Shown here: positions 1 through 8,189 of the stretch, piece after piece
How the letters are laid out: each line of letters opens with the position of its first letter
How positions within the stretch are numbered: the first letter of the stretch is position 1
From: Pseudomonadota bacterium
Lineage (GTDB): Bacteria; Pseudomonadota; Gammaproteobacteria; Burkholderiales; Burkholderiaceae_C
DNA length: 57,775 nucleotides
NCBI GenBank assembly: GCA_018241325.1
Contig: JAFEEB010000005.1
Span: forward strand, 2,886 to 60,660
Direction of reading: 5' to 3'
Notes under the pieces: model-generated
The model's database searches: none
Told to the model about the DNA's origin: nothing
Seen by the model: only the letters and a program-made list of their open reading frames with translations
Translations under genes and position numbers: made by a program

Positions 1-974
1 TCGGCGACGACATCGCCTGGATCAAGCCCGGTGCCGACGGGCGCCTGTACGCCATCAACCCCGAGGCGGGCTACTTCGGCGTGGCGCCCGGCACCAACCT
101 GCACACCAACCCCAACTGCATGCGCAGCCTCGATCGCGACGTGATCTTCACCAACGTGGCGCTGACCGACGACGGCGACGTGTGGTGGGAGGGCATGGAA
201 AAAGACCACGGCGGCCAGCTGCCCGCCCACCTGATCGACTGGAAAGGCCAGGACTGGACCCCCGCCGACGCGCCCGCCCGCAAGGCCGCTCACCCCAACG
301 CGCGCTTCACGGTGGCCGCCATCAACAACCCGGTGCTCGACCCCGCCTGGGACGACCCGGCCGGCGTGCCGATCGACGCCTTCATCTTCGGTGGCCGGCG
401 CTCCAGCACCGTGCCGCTGGTGACCGAGGCGCGCGACTGGACCGAGGGCGTGTACATGGCCGCCACCATGGGCAGCGAGACCACCGCGGCCGCCTTTGGC
501 GCGCAAGGCGTGGTGCGGCGCGACCCCTTCGCCATGCTGCCGTTTTGCGGCTACAACATGGCCGCCTACTTCGGCCACTGGCTCCAGATGGGCGCCAAGC
601 TCCATGCGCAGGGCGCGAAGTTGCCCGCCATCTACTGCGTCAACTGGTTCCGCAAGGACGAGGACGGCCGCTTCGTGTGGCCCGGATACGGCGAGAACAT
701 GCGCGTGCTGGGCTGGATGATCGACCGCATCGAAGGCCGCGCCGCGGGCCAGGCCACGGCTTTCGGCATCGCACCGGCCTACGGCGAGATCAACTGGAGC
801 GGCCTGGCCTTCGACGCCGCGCAGTTCGCCACCGTCACCGGGCTGGATGTCGCCGCCTGGCGCGAGGAGTTCAAGCTGCACGACGAGCTGTTCACGCGCC
901 TGGCCCAGGGACTGCCCGCGGCGCTGACCCAGACCCGCCGCGCCCTCGAGGAGCGCTTCGAGTCGGCCCGCTGA
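1..974 (+). CDS. pckG: Phosphoenolpyruvate carboxykinase (GTP), C-terminal half, cut by window start
   Basis: Converts oxaloacetate plus GTP to phosphoenolpyruvate, GDP and CO2 at the entry to gluconeogenesis; cytosolic. The frame is open from base 3 and gives 323 residues ending in FESAR. The family is about 600-620 residues, so the N-terminal half with the P-loop kinase motif lies outside the window. Seen: [10 protein letters not shown] near visible residue 23, [10 protein letters not shown] near 128 and [19 protein letters not shown] near 175, all characteristic of the GTP-dependent family and absent from the ATP-dependent one. A strong hairpin terminator follows the stop by about 20 bases, so this is the last gene of its transcript. 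Confidence 0.95.
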   Translation, partial: GDDIAWIKPGADGRLYAINPEAGYFGVAPGTNLHTNPNCMRSLDRDVIFTNVALTDDGDVWWEGMEKDHGGQLPAHLIDWKGQDWTPADAPARKAAHPNARFTVAAINNPVLDPAWDDPAGVPIDAFIFGGRRSSTVPLVTEARDWTEGVYMAATMGSETTAAAFGAQGVVRRDPFAMLPFCGYNMAAYFGHWLQMGAKLHAQGAKLPAIYCVNWFRKDEDGRFVWPGYGENMRVLGWMIDRIEGRAAGQATAFGIAPAYGEINWSGLAFDAAQFATVTGLDVAAWREEFKLHDELFTRLAQGLPAALTQTRRALEERFESAR

Positions 975-992
975 ATCCCCACCGGCGCCACC

Positions 993-1017
993 AAGCCGCC
1001 CGCGGGGCGGCTTTTTT
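993..1017 (+). terminator. Intrinsic terminator of pckG
   Basis: Perfect 9-bp stem AAGCCGCCC / GGGCGGCTT with a 3-base loop, running into a T tract (1012-1017), 19 bases after the pckG stop. Confidence 0.85.
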
Positions 1018-1044
1018 CATGGCGGATCGCGCGATCATCGCCCC

Positions 1045-1076
1045 GAAAAACAAACAGCCGCCTGCAAGGGCGGCTG
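1045..1076 (-). terminator. Intrinsic terminator of the small minus-strand operon
   Basis: On the minus strand an 8-bp stem CAGCCGCC / GGCGGCTG with a 6-base loop is followed by TTTGTTTTTCGGGG. It lies 50 bases beyond the stop at 1126 and separates this transcript from the convergent pckG. Confidence 0.8.
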
Positions 1077-1125
1077 CTGGACACGACCATGGCGACGGTT
1101 CAAGCCGCCCGGGTGACGCGGGGAC

Positions 1126-1575
1126 TCAGCGCAGCGCGGGGTTCCACTCGGCCAGGTCGCTCATCACCTGCAAATCGCGCATCACGCGCGGATCTTGCTC
1201 GGCCACGCGACGCAGCTCGGCGTCGGCACGGGCGCGGGCCCAGCGAGCGCGCAGGGCGGCCCAACGGCTTTGCAGGCCGGTGGAAGTCGTGTCCGTGGAC
1301 CAATGGTCCATCCACGCCATGCCCGCCGTGCCTTGCGCGGCCGGCTGACGCCGGGCGCTGTTCTGGAACCAATGGTCGACGCGGGCCGTGCCCTGCGCGC
1401 TCAACTCCAGCGCCTCCTGCTCACGGGTTTGCTGGCGCAGCGCGGCCTTGGCCCGCGCGGCCTGCTGCTGGCGCTCGGCCCGCTCGGCATGCCACTGGTT
1501 GAGATGGGCGCTGCCCACGTACGTGTAGGTGTCGCCAAAGATGCCGGTGTTCAGGGAAAGGGTGTGGTTTGTCAT
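1126..1575 (-). CDS. Hypothetical protein, Ala/Gln/Arg-rich, 149 aa
   Basis: Not recognised. The product begins MTNHTLSLNTGIFGDTYTYV and then becomes a charged helical stretch rich in Ala, Gln and Arg (about residues 25-60), suggesting a coiled coil. Two short related segments, ARVDHWFQN and AWMDHWSTD, look like an internal duplication. There is no signal peptide or membrane segment. It is the second gene of a two-gene minus-strand unit, 39 bases after the 60-residue gene, and a terminator follows. The minus-strand frame is preferred because it has an upstream partner and a terminator on the correct side. Confidence 0.6.
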   Translation of the reverse strand: MTNHTLSLNTGIFGDTYTYVGSAHLNQWHAERAERQQQAARAKAALRQQTREQEALELSAQGTARVDHWFQNSARRQPAAQGTAGMAWMDHWSTDTTSTGLQSRWAALRARWARARADAELRRVAEQDPRVMRDLQVMSDLAEWNPALR

Positions 1576-1614
1576 GGTGCTCTCACATTCGTCAAAAAAA
1601 GGAGCGGCGGCGCC

Positions 1615-1797
1615 TCAGCGCACGACGCCCAGATAGGCCATGGCCGCGTTGCGCAGCTCTGCGGCGCGCTGTGGGTCGCGGCCGGCGCAGACTTCGGCAC
1701 GCTCCAGCAGGTTGCCGGCCAGCCCGATCCGGCGCTGGGTCATGTTCTGGCTTTCGACAAACAGAGCTTTCAAATACTGAACTAATGCTTTCCGCAT
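1615..1797 (-). CDS. Hypothetical small protein, 60 aa
   Basis: Not recognised. Starting at MRKALVQYLKAL the product is a compact, mostly helical polypeptide (..NLLERAEVCAG.., ending AMAYLGVVR) with no signal peptide. The ATG at 1797 was chosen over the upstream start at 1863 because GGAAGG lies 9 bases before it. It is probably co-transcribed with the 149-residue gene downstream. Short length makes it less certain than its neighbours. Confidence 0.5.
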   Translation of the reverse strand: MRKALVQYLKALFVESQNMTQRRIGLAGNLLERAEVCAGRDPQRAAELRNAAMAYLGVVR

Positions 1798-1875
1798 ACA
1801 TTTACGCCTTCCCGGGTTTCGGTGAGCGTCCTCGATAAATGGCTTTTGGCCGATGCAGGGCATGTTACCGCAAAC

Positions 1876-1894
1876 CTAGGGTTAACCCCTAGAG
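1876..1894. promoter_or_regulatory. Palindrome in a divergent intergenic region
   Basis: CTAGGGTTAACCCCTAG is a near-perfect palindrome centred on TTAA. It lies between the minus-strand start at 1797 and the plus-strand start at 1963, where an operator would be expected. No regulator is assigned; the role is inference. Confidence 0.3.
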
Positions 1895-1962
1895 TCTTCG
1901 CTCCAATCCCGATCACTCGCAGGGGTTTCATTCAATCAGGCTATGGATTGCCCCCGTGTCCC

Positions 1963-2793
1963 ATGAAGATTCAACTGCTGTCCGACCTGCACCTCGAGCA
2001 AAACCCCGGTTTTGTCCCGCAGCCCGCCGCTGGCGCCGACCTGCTGGTGCTGGCCGGCGACATCGGCTCGTATCAACGCGGCTCGCAATTGCCCGCGCTG
2101 GGCGACACGGATTTCGGCCTGGCGCGGTTTTCGCCGCTGGCCGGCTGGCCCACGCCCGTGCTCTACGTGCCGGGCAACCACGAATACGACGGCCTGGACT
2201 TCGACAGCACGCACGCGCGCCTGCGGGCCAGCTGCGAGCGCCTGGGCATTCGCTGGCTGGAGCGCGAACAGTGGGTGTTTCAGGGCGTGCGCCTGCTGGG
2301 TACCACCCTGTGGAGCGACTTCGACGCGCTGATCCCGCACGGGCCCGCCGCCACGGCCACGCAACAGGCGCAGGCCCGCGACAAGGCCTTTCGCGCCGCC
2401 AACCATTACCTGCGCCAGGCCGGCGCGCTGCGCCACGGCCAGCCGTTTCTGGCCGAACCCATTCGCGCGCTCGCGCTGGAGTGCCAAGCCTGGCTGCGCG
2501 CGGCGCTGGAGCACCCCTTCGACGGCCCCACGGTCGTCATCACGCACTTTGCCCCCAGCCTGCGCAGCAACGACGCGCGCTATGGCCTGACACCGGCCAC
2601 AGCGGGCTTTTGCAACGCCCTGGACGGGTTGTTCGCCCACGCCGACCTGTGGCTGCACGGCCATCTGCACTGCGCGCACGACTACCAGGCGGGGCGCTGC
2701 CGCGTGCTGGCCAACCCGCTGGGCTACGCCGACAAGGGCGAGCAGGCCGGCTTTGTGCCCACGCTGACGGCCGAGGTGCTGGGCGCCAGTTGA
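1963..2793 (+). CDS. Calcineurin-like metallophosphoesterase
   Basis: Cytosolic dinuclear-metal phosphoesterase of the calcineurin superfamily; the substrate cannot be told. Family motifs appear in order: DLH (residues 8-10), GD (32-33), GNHE (71-74), THFAPS, and a C-terminal GHLH. Length 276 residues is normal. The ATG at 1963 begins MKIQLLSDLHLE with the first metal motif at the expected distance; the open frame extends upstream to 1822 but that part has no resemblance to the family. It ends 73 bases before uspA and may be transcribed alone. Confidence 0.88.
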   Translation: MKIQLLSDLHLEQNPGFVPQPAAGADLLVLAGDIGSYQRGSQLPALGDTDFGLARFSPLAGWPTPVLYVPGNHEYDGLDFDSTHARLRASCERLGIRWLEREQWVFQGVRLLGTTLWSDFDALIPHGPAATATQQAQARDKAFRAANHYLRQAGALRHGQPFLAEPIRALALECQAWLRAALEHPFDGPTVVITHFAPSLRSNDARYGLTPATAGFCNALDGLFAHADLWLHGHLHCAHDYQAGRCRVLANPLGYADKGEQAGFVPTLTAEVLGAS

Positions 2794-2866
2794 CACGCAT
2801 CAAGCTCGCCGAGCCAGGCAGGCGCTACAGTGGGCGCTGCTTCCCCAACCCCACCCGAGGTTTCGC

Positions 2867-3289
2867 ATGAAGATCCTGTTGGCCGTCGACGGCAGCCCGT
2901 TCACCAAGAAGATGCTGGCCTACCTGGCCGCGCACCCCGAGTTCCTGGCCGACGTGAGCTCGATCACGGCCCTGACGGTGCAGCCGGCGCTGCCGCCGCG
3001 TGCCCGCGCCGCGCTGGGCAAGGAGACGGTGGACAGCTACCACGCCGACGAGGCCGCCAAGGTGCTCGACCCGGTGGTCAAGCACCTGACGCGCCAGAGC
3101 CTCAAGCCCAAGACCGCCTGGAAGGTGGGCCCCGCTGGCGAGACCATCGCCAAGTTTGCCGAGGCCGGCAAGTTCGAGCTGGTCATCATGGGCTCGCACG
3201 GCCAGAGCGCCCTGGGCAACCTGGTGATGGGCTCGGTGGCCACCCAGGTGCTGGCGCGCTGCAAGGTACCCGTCTTGCTGGTGCGCTGA
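2867..3289 (+). CDS. Universal stress protein, UspA family
   Basis: Single-domain Usp fold protein of 140 residues, normal for the family. It begins MKILLAVDGSPFTKK, and the C-terminal segment GSHGQSALGNLVMGSVA matches the G-2x-G-9x-G-S nucleotide-binding signature of ATP-binding Usp proteins. Members act in the cytosol in stress tolerance; the exact role here is unknown. GAGG lies 8 bases before the ATG. A hairpin-forming repeat segment follows the stop. Confidence 0.9.
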   Translation: MKILLAVDGSPFTKKMLAYLAAHPEFLADVSSITALTVQPALPPRARAALGKETVDSYHADEAAKVLDPVVKHLTRQSLKPKTAWKVGPAGETIAKFAEAGKFELVIMGSHGQSALGNLVMGSVATQVLARCKVPVLLVR

Positions 3290-3370
3290 CGTCGGGGAAA
3301 CGCCCGTCGGGTTTTCGTTCCTCAACCCAACCGACGGGATCGGCGGCGCAGGCGGCCGGTTGGTAGGCCG

Positions 3371-3401
3371 GTAGGTCGGGTCCGCGCAGCGAACCCGACG
3401 T
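3371..3401. repeat. Imperfect palindrome downstream of uspA
   Basis: GTCGGGTCCGCG and CGAACCCGAC pair around a short loop in the uspA / hydrolase convergent gap. It could terminate either transcript, but there is no T tract. Confidence 0.4.
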
Positions 3402-3420
3402 GCATCAAAAAACCCTCTGA

Positions 3421-3468
3421 CGCCCGATTGTCCGGTGCTGACAGCTATTTATTTGATAGCCTCTCATC
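3421..3468. repeat. Dispersed repeat family R1, copy A
   Basis: Contains GACAGCTATTTATTTGATAG, whose GCTAT..ATAGC arms form a small hairpin. It matches the 3' part of the R1 consensus seen at 7256, 14336, 19943, 21425, 22733 and 48300. It abuts the hydrolase stop codon at 3467. Confidence 0.6.
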
Positions 3469-4255
3469 AATGGACACGCGCCGGCGCCGCCCCCCGCAAA
3501 AAGTCCAGCAGCGCCCAATCGAACGCGTCGGGCGCCTCCAGGTGCGGCAGATGCCCCACGCCGGGCAGTTCGACCAGCGCACTGCCCTTGACGGCCACGG
3601 CCATCGCGCGCAGCACCGCCGGCGGCGTGATGGGGTCGTGCTGGCCGGCCAGCAGCAAAGTCGGCACCGCGATGTGCGCCAGCGCCGCGCGCCGGTCGAA
3701 CCCCAGCATGGCCGCCAGCGCGCGCCGCCAGGTGGCCGCGCGCACCTGGGCTTGGCAAAAGCGCGCCAGCTGCAGGCCTTCGGGCAGCGCCTGCGGGCCG
3801 CTCAGGCGCGCCACCACGCCGGGCGCGATGCGCTCCATGTCCGCCCCGGTACCCAGCTCGTCCAGGCATCGGGCGATGTAGCCGGCATAGGCGTCGGCCG
3901 GCTCCACGGCGGCGGCCGTCGCGGCCAGCACCAGCCGGCCCACGCGGTCGGGGCGGCGCAGGGCCACCTCCTGCGCGACCATGCCGCCCATGCCCTGGCC
4001 CACCAGCGTGACCGCGCCGCCGCCCGGCGCCAACGCCTCGATCAGGGCGATGCAGCGCTCGGCCAGGCCCTTGAAGCCATAGGGCTCGATCGGCGCGCTG
4101 TAGCCATAGCCCGGCATGTCCCAGGCCACCGCCCGCCAGCCCAGGCTGGCCAGGGTCTCGACCTGCGGCGCGAACGAGCGAAAGCCCCCGCCCGAGCCGT
4201 GCAGCAGGAGCACCAGGGGGCCGGCGCCCAGCGTGCTGAAGGTCGGCAGCGGCAT
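3467..4255 (-). CDS. Alpha/beta-hydrolase fold protein lacking the nucleophilic serine
   Basis: 262 residues with the alpha/beta-hydrolase layout: LLLHGSGGG (oxyanion region), the nucleophile elbow at residues 86-90, LLLAGQHDP (acid) and VGHLPHLEAP (His). The elbow reads G-Q-G-M-G instead of G-x-S-x-G, so Gly88 replaces the catalytic Ser; the DNA codon is GGC on the minus strand. Acid and His are retained. It may be a non-hydrolytic member or use another chemistry. The ATG at 4255 was chosen because the upstream open frame runs into the divergent flavin reductase gene. It is divergently transcribed from that gene with 55 bases between starts. Confidence 0.8.
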   Translation of the reverse strand: MPLPTFSTLGAGPLVLLLHGSGGGFRSFAPQVETLASLGWRAVAWDMPGYGYSAPIEPYGFKGLAERCIALIEALAPGGGAVTLVGQGMGGMVAQEVALRRPDRVGRLVLAATAAAVEPADAYAGYIARCLDELGTGADMERIAPGVVARLSGPQALPEGLQLARFCQAQVRAATWRRALAAMLGFDRRAALAHIAVPTLLLAGQHDPITPPAVLRAMAVAVKGSALVELPGVGHLPHLEAPDAFDWALLDFLRGAAPARVH

Positions 4256-4310
4256 GCGCGCATGGTACGTCAGCGCGGGCGCGGCGCGCTTGCTATCATG
4301 GCCGCAAGCC

Positions 4311-4838
4311 ATGTCCCAGCCTGCCGCCGTCGCCACGGCCCCGTTTTTGCCAACCGACTTTCGCGCCGCGCTGGGCATGTTTGCCACCGGCGTGACGGTG
4401 GTCACTGCGCGCGGCGCCAACGGCCAGCTGGTGGGCCTGACGGCCAATTCGTTCAACTCCGTCTCGCTCGATCCGCCGCTGGTGCTGTGGAGCCTGAGCC
4501 GGCGCTCGGCCGCACTGGCGGTGTTTCGCGCCGGCACGCACTACGCCATCAACGTGCTGGCGGCCGACCAACTGGCGCTGGCCGAGCGCTTTGCCGCGCG
4601 CGTGCCCGAGCGCTGGGCCGGCGTGGCCTGGCAACCGGGGCCAGGCGGCGCGCCCCTGATCGAGGGCGCGGCGGCGCACTTCGAATGCTCCAACCGCAGC
4701 CGCTACGTCGAGGGTGACCACGTGATCTTCGTCGGCCAGGTCGAGCACTGCGCGCACCGCGCCGGCGCCGCGCCGCTGCTGTTTCATGGCGGGCATTACT
4801 ACACCGAGCACCCGCTGCGCACGCGGCCCGCGCCATGA
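4311..4838 (+). CDS. Flavin reductase family protein (NAD(P)H:FMN oxidoreductase)
   Basis: 175 residues with the flavin-reductase-like fold. The N-terminal half carries RAALGMFATGVTVVTARG, then LTANSFNSVSLDPPLVLWSL, the conserved FMN-binding core. Such proteins supply reduced FMN/FAD to two-component monooxygenases; no partner oxygenase is adjacent, so the partner is unknown. It starts at the ATG at 4311; its stop overlaps the next start (ATGA at 4835-4838), indicating translational coupling with the EamA transporter. Confidence 0.85.
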   Translation: MSQPAAVATAPFLPTDFRAALGMFATGVTVVTARGANGQLVGLTANSFNSVSLDPPLVLWSLSRRSAALAVFRAGTHYAINVLAADQLALAERFAARVPERWAGVAWQPGPGGAPLIEGAAAHFECSNRSRYVEGDHVIFVGQVEHCAHRAGAAPLLFHGGHYYTEHPLRTRPAP

Positions 4839-5794
4839 GCGCGAACCCCGCAGCGCGCAGCGCAGAGGCTCTTCCGGTGAGCGCGGCAGCCCGTCACGAG
4901 CACCTGGACGGCCGCGCCACGGCGGTGCTGCTGGCCTGCTGCCTGTTCTGGGGCTTTCAGCAGGTGCTGGTCAAGGCCACGCTGCCCGAGCTGCCGCCGG
5001 TGTTTCAGGCCGGCGTGCGTTTTGTCGGCGCGGCCCTGATCCTGTGGGCCTGGTGCCGCGGGCGCGGCGTGCCCCTGTTCGAGCGCGACGGCTCGCTGTG
5101 GCCGGGCCTGCTGGTGGGGCTGCTGTTCGCGGGCGAATTTGCCGCCATGTATCTGGGCCTGCAATACACCACGGCCTCGCGCCTGACCACCTTCTTGTAC
5201 ACCTCGCCGTTCTGGGTGGCCTTGCTGCTGCCGCTGTTCGTGCCGGCCGAGCGCCTGCGCGGCACGCAGTGGCTGGGGCTGGCCTGCGCCTTTGCCGCCG
5301 TGGCGTTTGCGCTGCGCGAGGGCTTTTTGCACCCCGAGCCGGGCGTGAGCGCCCGCGGCGACCTGCTGGGGCTGCTGGCGGGCGCTCTGTGGGGCCTGAC
5401 CACGGTGGCGATCCGCTCGACCGCCGTCGCGCGCGTGAGTGCCGAGAAGGCGCTGTTCTACCAGGTCAGCGTCAGCGCCGCCCTGCTGCCGCTGCTGTCG
5501 CTGGGCCTGGGCGAAACCTGGACGTGGCACTGGAGCGCCTTCGCCATCGGCTCGCTGTTGCTGCAAACCGGGGTGGGCGCGTTTGCCAGCTACCTGGCCT
5601 GGATGTGGCTGCTGGTGCACTACCCGGCCACCAAGATCTCGGCCTTCGTGTTTCTCACCCCCATCTTCGCGCTGGTGTTCGGCGCGCTGTGGCTGCGCGA
5701 GCCCGTCACGCCCAGCCTGGTGCTGGCACTGGTGCTGGTGGCCGCCGGCATCGTGCTGGTCAACCGGCGCGCGCTTGCAAAGGCCGGTGCATGA
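4835..5794 (+). CDS. DMT-superfamily (EamA) transporter
   Basis: 319-residue inner-membrane protein with about ten hydrophobic segments in two repeated halves, the usual EamA (RhaT/DMT) architecture. Examples: LLACCLFWGFQQVLVKATLP near the start of the first half, and LLGLLAGALWGLTTVAIRST near the start of the second. Substrates of such carriers are usually small metabolites exported or exchanged; none can be assigned. The start codon overlaps the flavin reductase stop. Confidence 0.88.
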   Translation: MSANPAARSAEALPVSAAARHEHLDGRATAVLLACCLFWGFQQVLVKATLPELPPVFQAGVRFVGAALILWAWCRGRGVPLFERDGSLWPGLLVGLLFAGEFAAMYLGLQYTTASRLTTFLYTSPFWVALLLPLFVPAERLRGTQWLGLACAFAAVAFALREGFLHPEPGVSARGDLLGLLAGALWGLTTVAIRSTAVARVSAEKALFYQVSVSAALLPLLSLGLGETWTWHWSAFAIGSLLLQTGVGAFASYLAWMWLLVHYPATKISAFVFLTPIFALVFGALWLREPVTPSLVLALVLVAAGIVLVNRRALAKAGA

Positions 5795-5862
5795 CCCCAG
5801 CTTGTCATTCATGCGGCGCCGCGCCCGCCTGAGGGCTCGGCGGCGCGAAAGGCCCTCCATCG

Positions 5863-6858
5863 ATGCAATTCAAGGACTACTACCAGATCCTCGGCGTGGA
5901 CAAGGCCGCTGGCGCCGACGCGGTCAAGAAGGCGTATCGCAAGCTGGCGCGCCAGTACCACCCGGACGTCAGCAAGGCGGCCGACGCGCAGCAGCGCATG
6001 GCCGAGGTCAACGAGGCCTATGCCGTGCTGGGCGACACCGAAAAGCGCGCGGCCTACGACACCGTGGGCGCGCAGGCGTGGGCGCAGGGCGCGCGTTCGG
6101 GCGACGACGTGCGTCCGCCGCCGGGCTGGAACGCGGGCTATGAGTTCACCCAGGGCGGGCCGGCCGGCGCGGGCGCGTCCTTTGGCGGCGACGGCGCGGA
6201 CTTCAGCGAATTCTTCGAGCAGATGTTCGGCCGCGCGCAGGCCGGCCGCCATCCGCACGGCGGCGGCGCGCAAGCGCGGATGCGCGGCGAAGACCAGCAC
6301 GCGCGCATCGAGCTGGCGCTGATCGACGCCTACCAGGGCGCCACGCGCCAGATCAGCCTGCGCGGCGCACGGCTGGACGAGCACGGCCATGTGGTGCCCG
6401 AGGAGCGCACGCTGCAAGTCACGATCCCCAAGGGTGTCAAGGAAGGCCAGCTGATTCGCCTGGCCGGCCAGGGCAGCCCGGGGTTCAACGGCGGCGCGGC
6501 GGGCGATCTGCTGCTCGAGCTGCACTTCACGCCCGACGCGCGCTGGCAGATCGATGGCCGCGACGTGACCCAGCGCCTGCGCGTGACGCCCTGGGAGGCC
6601 GCGCTGGGCGCGCAGGTGCCGGTCACCACGCCCGAGGGCACGGCGGTGGAGGTGACGGTGCCGGCGGGCTCGGGCACCGGGCGCAAGCTGCGCCTGAAGG
6701 GCCGCGGCATCCCGGCGCCCAAGGCCGACGCCACGCCGGGCGATCTGTACCTGCTGCTGGAGACCGCCGTGCCCGGCGCCATCACGCCCGAGCAGCAAGC
6801 GGCCTGGCAGGCCCTGGCCAAGGCCTATCCGGGCTTCGACCCGCGCACGGCCGGCTGA
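5863..6858 (+). CDS. cbpA: Curved-DNA-binding J-domain co-chaperone CbpA
   Basis: 331-residue DnaJ homologue without a zinc-finger domain. The J domain occupies about residues 1-70 with HPD at 33-35, followed by a Gly-rich linker (EFTQGGPAGAGASFGGDGAD) and two C-terminal beta domains for client binding (for example LTVTIPKGVKEGQ-like sequence QVTIPKGVKEGQ). CbpA stimulates DnaK and can bind DNA. The gene immediately downstream encodes the CbpM modulator, the standard pairing. Confidence 0.93.
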   Translation: MQFKDYYQILGVDKAAGADAVKKAYRKLARQYHPDVSKAADAQQRMAEVNEAYAVLGDTEKRAAYDTVGAQAWAQGARSGDDVRPPPGWNAGYEFTQGGPAGAGASFGGDGADFSEFFEQMFGRAQAGRHPHGGGAQARMRGEDQHARIELALIDAYQGATRQISLRGARLDEHGHVVPEERTLQVTIPKGVKEGQLIRLAGQGSPGFNGGAAGDLLLELHFTPDARWQIDGRDVTQRLRVTPWEAALGAQVPVTTPEGTAVEVTVPAGSGTGRKLRLKGRGIPAPKADATPGDLYLLLETAVPGAITPEQQAAWQALAKAYPGFDPRTAG

Positions 6859-6887
6859 GCCGAGCGACGCTTTTGGAGACGTCCCCC

Positions 6888-7199
6888 ATGACCGCTTCGC
6901 CCATCACCGTCCCCGCCGAGCTGATCGAACTGCTGGACGACGCGCTCAGCCTGCACCAGCTGGCGCAGTGCTGCCGCGTGTCGCCCGACTGGGTGCTCAC
7001 CCACGTGCAGGCCGGCGTGCTCCAGCCCCAGCATGGCCACGCCGCCGCCGACTGGCGCTTTGCCAGCACCACCCTGGTGCGGGCGCGCCGCATCGTGCAG
7101 CTGGAGCAGACCTACGACGCCGACCCGCAGCTGGCGGCGCTGGCCGCCGACCTGATGGAAGAGGTGGCGCGGCTGCGGCGCCAGCTGGGCGATTTGTAG
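6888..7199 (+). CDS. cbpM: Chaperone modulator CbpM
   Basis: 103 residues. CbpM binds the J domain of CbpA and inhibits its co-chaperone and DNA-binding activity. It shows the MerR-like helix-turn-helix start (LSLHQLAQCCRVSPDWVLTH) and a C-terminal helix ending ADLMEEVARLRRQLGDL. The ATG at 6888 was preferred over the TTG at 6873 because GGAGAC lies 7 bases before it. It begins 29 bases after cbpA and is followed by a very strong hairpin. Confidence 0.88.
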   Translation: MTASPITVPAELIELLDDALSLHQLAQCCRVSPDWVLTHVQAGVLQPQHGHAAADWRFASTTLVRARRIVQLEQTYDADPQLAALAADLMEEVARLRRQLGDL

Positions 7200-7212
7200 A
7201 AAAACCAGCCCC

Positions 7213-7258
7213 AGACATCATGGTCGCCGCCCACCGTGGGGCGGCGACCATGGTGTCT
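7213..7258 (+). terminator. 20-bp hairpin after cbpM (terminator-like, no T tract)
   Basis: Arms 7213-7232 and 7239-7258 pair over 20 positions with one G-T wobble; the loop is 6 bases. It sits 14 bases after the cbpM stop and directly abuts R1 copy B. There is no run of T, so it may protect the mRNA end or be a bidirectional block rather than a classical terminator. Confidence 0.55.
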
Positions 7259-7306
7259 AGCGCTTGCGCATCAAGCGCAACCAGCTCCTGTTTTGATAGT
7301 ATCCGT
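7256..7306. repeat. Dispersed repeat family R1, copy B
   Basis: Includes GCGCTTG (7260-7266) and CAAGCGC (7272-7278), a perfect 7-bp stem, then CAGCTCCTGTTTTGATAGTA. It lies between the cbpM hairpin and the stop of the convergent glycine-zipper gene. Confidence 0.65.
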
Positions 7307-7314
7307 GGCTCGAC

Positions 7315-8046
7315 TCACCACCCGCTGCCCACGCTCAGGCCCCAGCCGCCGCGCCCATGGTGGCCCCAGCCGCCGCCCACCGACAGGTTGACCCCCACCG
7401 GCGCCACATAAACCGGCGCCGGCCGCACATAAACCGGCGCCGGCTGCACGTACACCGGCACGCCCACCGGCGTGGTGTAGGGCTGCGGGTAGGACGGCGC
7501 GTATTCCGGCGACGGTTCAGGCGCATAGGCCGACGCATAAGCCGGCGGCGCCGTCACCACCGGGCCGCCTTGCACGGCGCCCGGATCGGGCTGGCCGTAG
7601 GCGGCCACGGGCACCGCAATCCACGCGCCCGGCGCTTGCGCCGTGCGGGTGTGCCAGGTCTGTCCGCCCAGCTCGTAGCTGACGTCATAGCCCGTGATCC
7701 GTTGCTGGTAGGCCGTGCGGCAACCCGCGTAGGCGTTTTGCTGCGCCTCGGCCGCGTTGCCCAGCAAGGCACCACCCAAGGCGCCCACCGCGGCCCCGGC
7801 GAAGTGGCCCCCGCCGCTGCCGAACTGGCTGCCCACCACGGCGCCCAGCAGAGACCCCACGGCCGCGCCCGCACCGCTGGTTTGCCCGTAGCCGGGCGCG
7901 CACTGGGTCACCGGCACGCTCTCATACAGCGGCGCGGCCGCCAGCACCCGCGCATGGACCAGCGATTGCGCCCAGGCGCCCGGCGCGGCCAGCATCCAGG
8001 CGCCGGCCCCCAGCACGGCCCATGTGACAGCAGAACGATATTTCAT
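7315..8046 (-). CDS. Secreted glycine-zipper protein with Pro/Tyr/Val-rich tail
   Basis: 243 residues. An N-terminal signal peptide (MKYRSAVTWAVLGAGAWMLA, cleavage near AWAQ) is followed by a glycine-zipper 2TM segment (GAGAAVGSLLGAVVGSQFG then AGAAVGALGGALLGNAA), as in SlyB/RcnB-like envelope proteins. The C-terminal 90 residues are low complexity, with repeated PVYV(Q/R)PAPVYV units and a Gly/His/Trp-rich end. It is probably an outer-membrane or periplasmic structural or stress protein; the exact role is unknown. It starts at the ATG at 8046. Confidence 0.75.
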   Translation of the reverse strand: MKYRSAVTWAVLGAGAWMLAAPGAWAQSLVHARVLAAAPLYESVPVTQCAPGYGQTSGAGAAVGSLLGAVVGSQFGSGGGHFAGAAVGALGGALLGNAAEAQQNAYAGCRTAYQQRITGYDVSYELGGQTWHTRTAQAPGAWIAVPVAAYGQPDPGAVQGGPVVTAPPAYASAYAPEPSPEYAPSYPQPYTTPVGVPVYVQPAPVYVRPAPVYVAPVGVNLSVGGGWGHHGRGGWGLSVGSGW

Positions 8047-8189
8047 GATCTCGGTCCTTGTGTGCGCGGGCTCGCAAGCCGCCCTGGCGCATGCCCATTC
8101 AACGATGCCGCCCGCCCGCGCGAAGACAGGCTTTACCCAGGAGAAACACGGCAGGCATGACAAATTGCAAGCGCGCCGCCTCTCGCCAC

